From positions 62,001-126,000 of the forward strand of contig NZ_JARVWW010000021.1 in the NCBI RefSeq assembly GCF_029846715.1: 64,000 bases of DNA, read 5' to 3'. Shown piece by piece: positions 53,795 through 63,657 of the stretch. Position 1 is the stretch's first letter; each line of letters starts with the position of its first letter. The position numbers and the translations under genes were made by a program. This DNA is from Bradyrhizobium nivariense. Its GTDB lineage: Bacteria; Pseudomonadota; Alphaproteobacteria; Rhizobiales; Xanthobacteraceae. Below the pieces are notes generated by a model. The model did not search any database and was not told the origin of the DNA. It was given only the letters and a program-made list of their open reading frames with translations.

Positions 53795-55213
53795 ATGTCC
53801 GCGCACGACCACATCCATCCCGACCAGACCCGCACGTTCTTCTCACGCGCCATGTCGGACATGTTCCGGACCGAGGTCCCGCAATACGGCACCCTCACCG
53901 AACTGGTCGGTCAGGTGAATGCCGACACGCTCGCAAACGATCCGGACCTGCGCGATCGCCTCGACCGCAATGGCGAGTTGGAGCGTCTGAACATCGAGCG
54001 CCACGGCGCTATCCGCCTCGGCACCGCTGACGAGCTCTTCACAATTCGCCGGGTGTTTGCGGTGATGGGAATGTACCCGGTCGGGTATTACGACTTGTCC
54101 GCCGCAGGCGTGCCGGTGCATTCGACGGCGTTTCGGCCGATTGAGGATAGCGCGCTTCGCCGCAATCCGTTTCGCGTCTTCACCTCCCAATTGCGCCTCG
54201 AACTGATCGAGGATGCGGCGCTGCGGGCCGAAGCGGCCCGCATTCTCGCCGCGCGCAGGATCTTTACGCCACGCACGCTTGAACTGATCGGCGTGTTCGA
54301 AGCAGAGGGTGGGCTGACCCGCACGCAGGCGGAGGAATTCGTGCGCGAAGCGCTGGAGACGTTCCGGTGGCACGGCAATTCGACCGTCAGCCTCGAGACC
54401 TACAAGAAGCTTCACGACGCCCATCGGCTGATCGCCGACGCCGTCAGCTTCAAGGGCCCCCACATCAATCACCTGACGCCGCGCACGCTCGACATCGACG
54501 CCGCCCAGGCCGCGATGCCAAGATACGGCATCATACCGAAGGCCGTGATCGAGGGGCCGCCGCGCCGCGATTGCGCAATCTTGCTGCGACAGACCAGTTT
54601 CAAGGCGCTGGAAGAAGCAATCCTGTTTGAGGACAGCACCGGCGGGCGCGCCGTCGGCACGCACACCGCACGCTTTGGCGAGATCGAGCAGCGCGGCGTG
54701 GCCCTCACGCTGAAGGGCCCAAAGCTTTACGACACCCTGCTGGCCTCTGTGCGTCGCGGCGTCGAGGTTGGTGACGCCGGGTCGAACGCGCGCGACTATG
54801 ATGCGGAACTCGCCAAGCGGTTTGTCGCGTTCCCGGACGACTGGGCAACGCTTCGCTCCCGCGGGCTCGCGTTCTTCCGCTACTCCGCGACGCCAGAGGG
54901 CTTGGACGCCGCAAGCCGCCACAGGCTGCCGGCCACCATCGATGCCCTGGTCGAACAAGGATTTCTTCGCTTCGATCCGATCGTCTACGAGGATTTCCTT
55001 CCCGTCAGCGCCGCCGGTATATTCCAGTCGAATCTCGGCACCGACCAACAGCGCAACTATGGTGAGCATTCCAACCGGGCAGCTTTCGAACAAGGGCTCG
55101 GCGCAAAAGTTCACGACGAACTGGAGCTCTACGCTCGCGCGGAAAGCGCCTCCCTGGAGCAGTCGCTCATCCGGCTGGGATCGCCGCATATCCATTTCAA
55201 GGCGAGCGCCTGA
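53795..55213 (+). CDS. hglS: 2-oxoadipate dioxygenase/decarboxylase (HglS/YdcJ, DUF1338)
   Basis: A 472-aa metal-dependent enzyme of the VOC/DUF1338 family that converts 2-oxoadipate to D-2-hydroxyglutarate and CO2 in lysine catabolism. Recognised by VFAVMGMYPVGYYDLSAAGVPVHSTAFRP (first His ligand), FKGPHINHLTPRTLDID (second His) and GEIEQRGVALT (metal Glu), with FFRYSATPEG downstream. Its length is usual for the family. GAGGT precedes the ATG. It is followed 85 bases later by the frameshifted aldehyde dehydrogenase and then the aminotransferase, the expected upstream steps. Confidence 0.92.
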   Translation: MSAHDHIHPDQTRTFFSRAMSDMFRTEVPQYGTLTELVGQVNADTLANDPDLRDRLDRNGELERLNIERHGAIRLGTADELFTIRRVFAVMGMYPVGYYDLSAAGVPVHSTAFRPIEDSALRRNPFRVFTSQLRLELIEDAALRAEAARILAARRIFTPRTLELIGVFEAEGGLTRTQAEEFVREALETFRWHGNSTVSLETYKKLHDAHRLIADAVSFKGPHINHLTPRTLDIDAAQAAMPRYGIIPKAVIEGPPRRDCAILLRQTSFKALEEAILFEDSTGGRAVGTHTARFGEIEQRGVALTLKGPKLYDTLLASVRRGVEVGDAGSNARDYDAELAKRFVAFPDDWATLRSRGLAFFRYSATPEGLDAASRHRLPATIDALVEQGFLRFDPIVYEDFLPVSAAGIFQSNLGTDQQRNYGEHSNRAAFEQGLGAKVHDELELYARAESASLEQSLIRLGSPHIHFKASA

Positions 55214-55297
55214 TGAAAGACGAGCGAGGAGTCTCCAGCCGACTGCTGACGGCAGCCCTCCTCTGAAATCAACTCGAGCCCTCGGAAAGAGTCCCTC

Positions 55298-56847
55298 ATG
55301 TCAGACAATCAATCCGCCAAAGCCAAAATCCTCTCGCTCAAGGCGGAGGTCGACGCGCTTCTGGTTGAGCTCGGCGTCGAATCCGTCAGATATACCGGTG
55401 GCACGCTGGTCGCGAAAACCCCGATCACCGGCGAAACCGTGGCGCATGTCAGGGAGATCGACGCCGCCGGCGCAACCTCGGCCATCGAACTGGCTCACGC
55501 GGCTTTCCTGCAATGGCGTCTGGTCCCGGCTCCCAAGCGCGGTGAACTGGTGCGGCTGCTTGGCGAAGAGCTGCGCGCCAACAAGCGCGCCCTCGGAAGG
55601 CTGGTTTCCATCGAGGCCGGCAAGATCGAATCCGAAGGTCTCGGCGAAGTCCAGGAGATGATCGACATTTGCGACTACGCCGTGGGGCTTTCCCGCCAGC
55701 TCTATGGCTTGACGATCGCCACCGAGCGCCACGAGCACCGTATGGCGGAGACCTGGCATCCGCTCGGTGTCACCGGCATCATCTCAGCGTTCAATTTTCC
55801 GGTCGCGGTTTGGTCATGGAATGCCGCGCTGGCACTGGTCTGCGGCAACAGCATCGTCTGGAAGCCGTCGGAAAAGACCCCTCTCACCGCTTTGGCGACG
55901 GAAGCGCTGTTCGGGCGCGCAATGAGCCGTTTCAAGGCCGACGGTGGCGCAACGCCCGACGGATTGTCCGCCGTGCTGGTGGGAGGACGCGAGATCGGTG
56001 AGGCCCTCGTCGACAACACCAGGGTTCCCCTGGTCTCGGCGACCGGTTCGACCAAAATGGGACGCGCTGTCGCTCCGAAGCTCGCCCAACGCTTCGCCCG
56101 CGCGAACTCGGCGGCAACAACGCGGCGGTGGTGACGCCGACCGCCGATCTCGACCTGACGCTGCGCGGCGTCGCCTTTGCGGCAATGGGCACGGCGGGCC
56201 AGCGCTGCACCACGCTGCGCCGCCTCTTCGTACACGAGAGCGTCTATGAAAGCTTCGTGCCGCGTCTGAAGAAGGTCTATCGGTCCGTCTCCGTCGGCAA
56301 TCCCCTCACCGGCAATCTGGTCGGCCCGCTCATTGACGGCCTTGCCTACGAATCGATGCAGCGCGCCATCGGCGAGGCCAAGGCCGCGGGTGCTGCCATT
56401 GTCGGCGGAGAGCGGGTCGCCATCGCAGGTGCGGATGCGGCGTTCTACGTCCGGCCGGCGTTGATCGAGATCGACGGACAGACCGCGACGGTCGAGCGCG
56501 AGACTTTTGCGCCGATCCTCTATGTCATCAAATACAGCGACTTCGATGCCGTGATCAAATTGCATAATGCCGTCCCACAGGGATTGTCGTCTTCGATCTT
56601 TACCAATGACCTGCGCGAGGCTGAAGCCTTCCTGTCGGCGCGCGGCTCCGATTGCGGAATCGCCAATGTGAACATCGGCCCTTCGGGCGCCGAGATCGGC
56701 GGCGCATTCGGCGGCGAGAAGGAAACCGGCGGCGGCCGTGAATCCGGGTCGGATGCCTGGAGGGCCTACATGCGCCGCGCCACCAACACGATCAATTTTG
56801 GCCGCACGCTGCCGCTCGCCCAGGGCGTCAAGTTCGACGTGGATTGA
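55298..56847 (+). pseudogene. Aldehyde dehydrogenase family 7 (aminoadipate semialdehyde dehydrogenase, AmaB-like), frameshifted
   Basis: Two adjoining frames give one complete ALDH7 protein of about 515 aa. The first (55298-56134) has FNFPVAVWSWNAALALVCGNS and SATGSTKMGRAVAPKLAQRF, and then runs off frame at about 56101. The second holds ELGGNNAAVV (catalytic Glu), GTAGQRCTTLRR (catalytic Cys) and GGEKETGGGRESGSDAW up to the stop. The expected residues Ile-Leu before ELGGNN are missing, which fits a 7-base deletion between two CGA triplets. ALDH7 oxidises 2-aminoadipate 6-semialdehyde in the lysine/pipecolate pathway. As read, it cannot make an active enzyme unless the frameshift is a sequencing error. 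Confidence 0.9.
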
Positions 56848-58089
56848 ATGGAAATCGCCGTGAACGCACCGCTGCAGACGACATCGCATTTCCGTCCAGC
56901 CTCCCGCCTTTCGTCGATCGGGGTGTCGGAGATCCTGAAGATTACCGGCCTCGCCACCGATCTGAAGCGCCAAGGCAAGGATATCATCATCCTCGGCACA
57001 GGGGAGCCTGACTTCGATACGCCCGCTCACATCAAGGACGCGGCAGCGCGCGCCATGCACGCAGGCGCGACGAAATACACCGCGCTCGACGGAACGCCAG
57101 AACTCAAATCCGCTATCCGCACCAAGTTCCGGCGCGACAACGGCCTTGAATTCGCTCAGGACGAGATCACGGTTTCAAGCGGTGCAAAGCAGGTTCTCTA
57201 CAACGCCATGATGGCCAGTCTCGATCCGGGCGACGAGGTCATCATCCCGGCGCCGTTTTGGGTGAGCTACGCCGACATCGTCCTCATTGCAGGCGGCAAG
57301 CCGGTTCTGGTGCCGTGTTCGGAAGCCAACGGCTTCCGGCTCACCGCCGGCGATCTCGAAGCAGCGATCACACCGCGCACGCGCTGGGTGATGCTGAATT
57401 CGCCATCGAATCCCACCGGAGCTGCCTATAGCGAAGCCGACTACCGGCCGCTGCTCGACGTGCTATCGCGACACCAGCATGTCTGGCTGATCGTTGACGA
57501 CATCTATGAGCATATCGTCTACGACGATTTCCGCTTTGTCACACCGGCCGCCATCGAACCGAGGCTTCGCAACCGCATCCTGACGGTCAACGGTGTTTCC
57601 AAGGCCTATGCGATGACCGGCTGGCGCATTGGCTACGCGGCCGGGCCAAGCGCGCTGATTCGAGCCATGGCTATCGTGCAGAGCCAGTCGACGTCCTGCC
57701 CATCATCGATCAGCCAGGCCGCGGCTGTCGAGGCCCTCAACGGTCCTCAGGACATCGTGCGCGACCATTGCATGTCGTTCCAGTCGCGCCGCGATCTCGT
57801 CGTTTGCGCATTGAACGGGATCAGCGGTATCACCTGCCGCGTGCCCGAAGGGGCGTTCTACACCTTCGCCAGTTGTGCGGGCCTGATCGGCAAGAAGGCG
57901 CCTGACGGCGGTATCATCGCGAGCGATACGGCCTTTGCGGAATATTTGCTGCGGGCCGTTGGCGTCGCGGTCGTTCCCGGTTCGGCATTTGGCCTCGCGC
58001 CGTATTTCCGGATCTCCTACGCAACGTCGGCCGCAGAGCTCGAAGTGGCCTGCCGGCGCATTGCGGCGGCGTCCGGGCAACTGTCCTAG
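56848..58089 (+). CDS. Class I PLP aminotransferase (aspartate aminotransferase-like)
   Basis: A 413-aa fold-type I aminotransferase. It has the substrate-helix LGTGEPDFDTPAHI, NSPSNPTGAAY, VDDIYEHIVYDD and the PLP Lys in NGVSKAYAMTGWRIGYAAG. It could remove the alpha-amino group from 2-aminoadipate to give 2-oxoadipate for HglS, although aspartate aminotransferase cannot be excluded. The ATG directly follows the stop of the dehydrogenase, so it is translationally linked to it and would be affected by any polar effect of the frameshift. Confidence 0.9.
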   Translation: MEIAVNAPLQTTSHFRPASRLSSIGVSEILKITGLATDLKRQGKDIIILGTGEPDFDTPAHIKDAAARAMHAGATKYTALDGTPELKSAIRTKFRRDNGLEFAQDEITVSSGAKQVLYNAMMASLDPGDEVIIPAPFWVSYADIVLIAGGKPVLVPCSEANGFRLTAGDLEAAITPRTRWVMLNSPSNPTGAAYSEADYRPLLDVLSRHQHVWLIVDDIYEHIVYDDFRFVTPAAIEPRLRNRILTVNGVSKAYAMTGWRIGYAAGPSALIRAMAIVQSQSTSCPSSISQAAAVEALNGPQDIVRDHCMSFQSRRDLVVCALNGISGITCRVPEGAFYTFASCAGLIGKKAPDGGIIASDTAFAEYLLRAVGVAVVPGSAFGLAPYFRISYATSAAELEVACRRIAAASGQLS

Positions 58090-58095
58090 GACAAC

Positions 58096-58275
58096 GGATT
58101 CTCTCAAGCTTTCCTGCTTGTATCGCAGCAACGGCGACAGCAAATATTCGATAGTGCGCCGCGTCCCGGTCTTGATCTCGGCCGTGACCGCATGCCCGGC
58201 GCAAGGTCGACCACGCGATCCACCTACATCCTGGTCTTGTCGAGCGAGATGCGCAACTCCTGTCCGGCCGGTTCG
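58096..58275 (-). pseudogene. HlyD-type (type I secretion adaptor) C-terminal remnant
   Basis: On the minus strand the segment reads GQELRISLDKTRM, then an in-frame TAG where the family has a coding residue, then VDLAPGM followed by a missing base, then VTAEIKTGTRRTIEYLLSPL and LLRYKQESLRE. This is the conserved C-terminus of the HlyD/PrtE adaptor of type I secretion. The stop, the frameshift and the absence of the rest show it is a relic. It fills the 228-base gap between the convergent aminotransferase and RidA genes. Confidence 0.8.
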
Positions 58276-58317
58276 CGCGAATGCGCTGTCTGGCCTGACT
58301 GCCGCTATGCTTCCTCG

Positions 58318-58758
58318 TCAGCGTGGGACGACGGCCGTCGCTTCGATCTCGACGCGCGCGGAAGACTCGACAAGACGCACGACCTGGACGAGCGCCATGC
58401 TGGGGTAATGCGTACCGATCACGTCACGATAGACCTTACCGAGCGCCTTGAGATTGGACACGTATTCGTCCATGTCGACGACATACCAGGTCAGGCGCAC
58501 GAGGTGGTCTGGCCGCGCGCCGCCCTCCGCCAGGATCGCCACGATGTTGTCGAGCGCCTGCCGGACCTGCGCGACGAATCCGTCGGCAAATCGGCCTGCA
58601 AGGTCCCAGCCGACGACACCCCCCGTCACGACAAGGCGTCCTTCGGCCATGACGCCGTTCGCATACCCCTTCGGCAGTGGCCAGCCGCTGGGCTGAAGCA
58701 CTTGCAGACCGCTGATCGCGGCAGTCGCGACGGCTTCTGGCTTTCCCATCGTACTCAT
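58318..58758 (-). CDS. RidA/YjgF-family imine/enamine deaminase
   Basis: A 146-aa Rid-family protein. The fold and active site are recognisable in PLPKGYANGVMAEGRLVVTGG, VRQALDNIVAILAEGGARPDHLVRLTWYVVDMDEYV and the catalytic Arg in SSARVEIEATAVV. It hydrolyses enamine/imine intermediates produced by PLP or flavin enzymes. It is probably cotranscribed with the acyl-CoA dehydrogenase gene (18 bases). Confidence 0.9.
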   Translation of the reverse strand: MSTMGKPEAVATAAISGLQVLQPSGWPLPKGYANGVMAEGRLVVTGGVVGWDLAGRFADGFVAQVRQALDNIVAILAEGGARPDHLVRLTWYVVDMDEYVSNLKALGKVYRDVIGTHYPSMALVQVVRLVESSARVEIEATAVVPR

Positions 58759-58776
58759 GCGGAATTCTCAATCCTC

Positions 58777-59955
<1,179 letters not shown>

Positions 59956-60018
59956 CTGATCCTTCCTCCGCTCACTGCGCGGCCGCCGCCGCGGCGCGTG
60001 CCAAGCCTTCACCGAATT

Positions 60019-60036
60019 TATTTTAAGCATAAAATA
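60019..60036. promoter_or_regulatory. MarR-type palindromic operator over the acyl-CoA dehydrogenase promoter
   Basis: TATTTTAAGCATAAAATA has perfect 7-base arms around four bases; with flanks the near-symmetry extends to about 12 bases each side (CGAA... arms). It overlaps the -10 element of a minus-strand promoter. The MarR protein encoded at 60256 is the likely ligand. Confidence 0.75.
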
Positions 60037-60060
60037 TTTCGTAGACGCGTGCATTGTCAA
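60031..60060 (-). promoter_or_regulatory. Sigma-70 type promoter for the acyl-CoA dehydrogenase gene
   Basis: TTGACA (60060-60055) and TATTTT (60036-60031) separated by 18 bases, read toward the dehydrogenase start at 59955. The -35 is a perfect consensus, unusual for rhizobial promoters, which fits a strong promoter held down by the overlapping palindrome. Confidence 0.6.
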
Positions 60061-60255
60061 GGTGGCTCTGGACCATGGAGACGCGCCTACCTCCATAGCG
60101 TCGATCTTGAGATACAATGCAAATTGGACACACTGCAGAGCCGATTCCGAGACGTTCGGGCTCAGCCTTGAATTTACTTTTGGCACGAACTATCTTGCCA
60201 ACGTCCACGAGAGCTGCGCCAGCTTTCAACAAGCCACGAAGCCCGGGAGATTCGA

Positions 60256-60762
60256 TTGGCACTCGCGAAGGAGCCCACGCCTGTTTCAGCCAAGAATGGA
60301 GCGGATCAGGAGGCTGAATACAGGGCTCAAACACGACTTTGGCTCCGGCTGCTCGCTTGCACGACCCTGATCGAGGGCGAACTGCGGCGCCGGTTTCGCG
60401 AAGAGTTTGATTTCACGATGCCTCGCTTCGATGTTCTGGCTCAGCTCGACCGCGAACCGAGCGGACTTGTGCTGGGTGAACTGCCCAAGCGCCTGATGGT
60501 CTCGGCCGGGAACCTGACGCCGATCGTCGACCGCCTGGTCGAGGATGGATACATCACCCGCACGCCGTCGAACCTCGACCGCCGCGTGCAGATCGTCTGC
60601 ATGACGGTCGAAGGCCGCAAAACCTTCAGGCGGATGGCCAAGAGCCACGGCGCATGGCTTGCCGAGCTGCTGGCGGATTTCCCGACGGACCGGTTCGACG
60701 GACTGATCGGCGAGCTCGACGAACTCAAGAGTGCCGTCAGGGACGCGCTGCAAAAGCCCTGA
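60256..60762 (+). CDS. MarR-family transcriptional regulator
   Basis: A 168-aa winged-helix regulator: LWLRLLACTTLIEGELRRRFREEF (dimer helix), MPRFDVLAQLDRE, GLVLGELPKRLMVSAGNLTPIVDRLVEDGYITR and NLDRRVQIVCMTVEGRKTF (wing). It resembles MarR proteins (for example of the CouR/FerC type) that respond to aryl-CoA or acyl-CoA. The start is TTG at 60256, with GGGAG six bases upstream; no closer ATG exists. Divergent from the acyl-CoA dehydrogenase gene and convergent with the ligase, it is the likely regulator of both through the palindrome at 60019. Confidence 0.9.
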   Translation: MALAKEPTPVSAKNGADQEAEYRAQTRLWLRLLACTTLIEGELRRRFREEFDFTMPRFDVLAQLDREPSGLVLGELPKRLMVSAGNLTPIVDRLVEDGYITRTPSNLDRRVQIVCMTVEGRKTFRRMAKSHGAWLAELLADFPTDRFDGLIGELDELKSAVRDALQKP

Positions 60763-60775
60763 GCGGACACGGCAG

Positions 60776-62431
60776 TCAGCGCCGCACCTTCACTCCGGCA
60801 GCCTCGCGATCCCAAATGTCCGTGGTGACGCCCGCTTCACGCAGCACGCCCTTCTTGATCTTGCCGTTTTCCGTCAACGGCATCTGGCTCAGAATGCGCA
60901 CATAGCGCGGGATGGCGAAATAGGCGATCTGGCCTTCGCAATGCCTGACGATGTCGACGGGCTCCAGCGATTGGCCCGGCTCGAGCAGGATCGCAACCGC
61001 AACCTCGTCCTCTCCCAACTCCGACGGCAGCGGGTAGATCGCGCAGGCGGCGACCGCGGGATGGGACTGGATGGTCTGCTCGACCTCCCACGAAGATACG
61101 TTCTCGCCACGCCTGCGGATCGAATCCTTCATGCGGTCGATGAAACGATAATGTCCGTCAGCATCCCGAACGACCCGATCGCCCGAGTGGAACCACAGAT
61201 TGCGCCAAGCCTCGACTGTCTTCTCCGGCATGCCGAAATAGCCGGTGGCGAAAGCAAAGGGTTCTCTGGCGCGAAGCAGGAGCTCCCCGGCCTGTCCGTC
61301 AGGAAGCGCGGAATCATTCTCGTCGACGATCTGCGCCTCGATCCCGTCGGCCAGATAACCCATCGTCCCTGGACGATCGGACGGGATTGCCCCTGCAAAC
61401 ACGAAATTGGTCTCAGTCGACCCGTAGCCGTCGACCAGCGGCACGCCAAACCGCTCGAGGAACGGACCGTGGATTTGCGGCGGCACGCCGCCGCCAAGCG
61501 CCACGCGAAGGCGATGCGTCGAATCGTTCGCAGTCTTCGGCTGCGCCAGAAGCATCGACGCCATGGCGCCGAGCAGATAACCGACCGTCGCATTGTGCCG
61601 TCGCGCGGCGGACCAAAAGCCGGAAGCGGAGAATTTCGACTCCAGCACGTAGGTGCATCCGTTCAGGACCGCCTGATAGAACGCATTCAGCGCGTTGGTG
61701 TGGAACAGGGGCAGTGTCGTGAACAGCACATCGCCCTCGCGGACGCCGAGCGCCCGCGCCGAATAGATGCCCCACCAGAACATCTGCGCCTGCGGACAGC
61801 ACACACCCTTTGCAGGCCCCGTGGTGCCCGATGTGTAGAGGATCGCAACGGTGTCGCCGGGGCGGACGGCGCCCGCCGGGGCCGCGGCTCCGAGAGCCGG
61901 CAGCGGCACCCCGGAGATCCTGGCATCGACTGCCCCGGCGGCAGCTCCGATGATCCAGGTCCGAGGCGGCAGCTCGACACCCGCCTCGACACTATCGATC
62001 GCGACAACGAACTGAGCCTCGACGACAAGGAGCGCAGGCTCCGAGTTGCGGAAGATGTGGGAGAGCTGGAAGCCGCGTAGCGCGGTATTGATCGGGACTG
62101 CGACGGCCCCGAGCCACGCGCAGCCGAGATAGACCTGCAGGAACTCCGGACGGTTCGAACACATCAGCGCGACCCGATCGCCCGGCTTGATCCCCGCATC
62201 GACGAGCGCCTGGGCCGACGCGGCCGCGATTGCCGCAGTTTGCGCAAAGGTCCAGCGCGCCTCACCGGCGACAAGCAGGACGCGATCGCCATAGCGCTCG
62301 GCCTGCCGCGTGAGGATGGTGGAGAGGATGCGGTCGGACGGGGGAAACAGCTTGACCGCGTGCGTCCAGGCCTGCGTCACGCTCCCCTCCCCGACCACGC
62401 CGCCTTTTGCCTGCGCGTTGCTCTCCGTCAC
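60776..62431 (-). CDS. AMP-forming acyl-CoA synthetase/ligase
   Basis: A 551-aa ligase that adenylates a carboxylic acid and makes its CoA thioester. Core motifs are ILYTSGTTGPAKGVCCPQAQ (P-loop), YGSTETNFVFAG (A5), WFHSGDRVVRDADGHYRFIDRMKDSIRRRGENVSSWEVE (A8) and the catalytic Lys in LTENGKIKKGVL near the end. The start is GTG at 62431 with GAGG upstream, 11 bases after the binding-protein gene. It belongs with the acyl-CoA dehydrogenase and the third Liv-type binding protein; the substrate is unknown (CaiC-like or aromatic). Confidence 0.92.
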   Translation of the reverse strand: MTESNAQAKGGVVGEGSVTQAWTHAVKLFPPSDRILSTILTRQAERYGDRVLLVAGEARWTFAQTAAIAAASAQALVDAGIKPGDRVALMCSNRPEFLQVYLGCAWLGAVAVPINTALRGFQLSHIFRNSEPALLVVEAQFVVAIDSVEAGVELPPRTWIIGAAAGAVDARISGVPLPALGAAAPAGAVRPGDTVAILYTSGTTGPAKGVCCPQAQMFWWGIYSARALGVREGDVLFTTLPLFHTNALNAFYQAVLNGCTYVLESKFSASGFWSAARRHNATVGYLLGAMASMLLAQPKTANDSTHRLRVALGGGVPPQIHGPFLERFGVPLVDGYGSTETNFVFAGAIPSDRPGTMGYLADGIEAQIVDENDSALPDGQAGELLLRAREPFAFATGYFGMPEKTVEAWRNLWFHSGDRVVRDADGHYRFIDRMKDSIRRRGENVSSWEVEQTIQSHPAVAACAIYPLPSELGEDEVAVAILLEPGQSLEPVDIVRHCEGQIAYFAIPRYVRILSQMPLTENGKIKKGVLREAGVTTDIWDREAAGVKVRR

Positions 62432-62442
62432 ATCCGCCTCGC

Positions 62443-63600
62443 TCAGGGCAACAGCTTGTATTTGCCGTCCTCGATCTGGACCATGATGCGCGAGCGATCG
62501 TCGACGCCATGCCGATCCGCCGGCGTATAGGTGTAGACGCCCTGCGTCCCAACGACCTCCTTGGTCGTGAACAGGGCCTGACGAAGCGCGGTGCGGAATT
62601 CCGGCGAGCCGGGCTTGGCGCCAGTTGCCATCGCGCGCTTGGCGGCATCGGCGAACACCAGCCAGCCATCGAAGGAATAGGACGAGAATGAATCAGTCGG
62701 CGCCTCGCCGTTCGCTTTCTCGAAGGCCGCCCGGAAATCCAGGGCAACCTTCTGGATCGGGTTGCTGGCCGGAAGTTGCTCAGCGGCGGTCACCGGCCCG
62801 GTCGGGCAGATGATGCCGTTGGCGGCCTTGCCGGCAAGACGGAGGAAATCGGCGCTGATCAGCCCGTGATTGCCGTACAGCGGCCCTTTATACCCGCGCT
62901 CGGACAAGGCGATGACCGGCAGCGCGCCGGGCGTTCCAGTGCCGCCAAGCATGACGGCGTCGGGACGCGCGGCGAGTGCGCGCAGCACCTGGGCGGTCAC
63001 CGAGGAATCCGACCTGGCGTAGCGTTCGTTGGCAATGACCTTGATGTCGGCCGTCTTCGCATTCTGCTCGAGCGAGTTGTACATGAGGTCGCCGAACGCA
63101 TCGGAGAAGCCGACGAAGGCGACGGTCTTCAGGCCCCGCGCCTTCATGTGGTCGACGATGCCCTGCACCAGAAGCGGCGTCGGTTGCGGCGTCTGGACGA
63201 CCCAAGGGCCGCCATCGCCTGATGGGACCGGCGCGATCGGGGACACCGCGATCATCGGAATCTTCATCTCGATCGCCGCTGTCGCCATCGCGAGCGTCTG
63301 GGGTGCGCCGGACGTGCCGATGAGGACATCGACTTTCTCCTGCTCGACGAGCTTGCGGGCGTTACGCGCCGACGCCGTCGGATCGGAGCCGTCATCAAGC
63401 TGGATGACCCGAATCTTCTCGCCGCCGATCTCGCCGATATAGGCCTGGCCCGCCGCGATCCCCTTCGCGTTCGGAATTCCGATCGACGACACCGGCCCGC
63501 TAAGGCCGGTGACGAATCCGACCAGGATTTCCGCCTGCGCAATATGCGGGACGGCAAAGAGCAACGCGGTGGAGGCCAGCAGGCTCTTGATCAAGTTCAT
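62443..63600 (-). CDS. ABC transporter substrate-binding protein, branched-chain/aromatic type
   Basis: A 385-aa periplasmic binding protein with Sec signal peptide MNLIKSLLASTALLFAVPHIAQA. Family sequences include ILVGFVTGLSGPVSSIGIPNAKGIAAGQAYI and KIRVIQLDDGSDPTASARNARKLVEQ, with GGTGTPGALPVIAL in the cleft. It sits upstream of the ligase gene and downstream of the cyclase gene. No Liv permease or ATPase is adjacent within the window, so it may share another system. Confidence 0.91.
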   Translation of the reverse strand: MNLIKSLLASTALLFAVPHIAQAEILVGFVTGLSGPVSSIGIPNAKGIAAGQAYIGEIGGEKIRVIQLDDGSDPTASARNARKLVEQEKVDVLIGTSGAPQTLAMATAAIEMKIPMIAVSPIAPVPSGDGGPWVVQTPQPTPLLVQGIVDHMKARGLKTVAFVGFSDAFGDLMYNSLEQNAKTADIKVIANERYARSDSSVTAQVLRALAARPDAVMLGGTGTPGALPVIALSERGYKGPLYGNHGLISADFLRLAGKAANGIICPTGPVTAAEQLPASNPIQKVALDFRAAFEKANGEAPTDSFSSYSFDGWLVFADAAKRAMATGAKPGSPEFRTALRQALFTTKEVVGTQGVYTYTPADRHGVDDRSRIMVQIEDGKYKLLP

Positions 63601-63657
63601 GGCACCTGTCTTCCGTGAGGATTTCTTGTTCTGATGGGCAAGGGCCATGGGTACGCT

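Noticed and set aside
53843..55195. 450-codon minus-strand open frame
   Set aside because: Shadow of the HglS gene in a high-GC frame; composition is non-protein-like.
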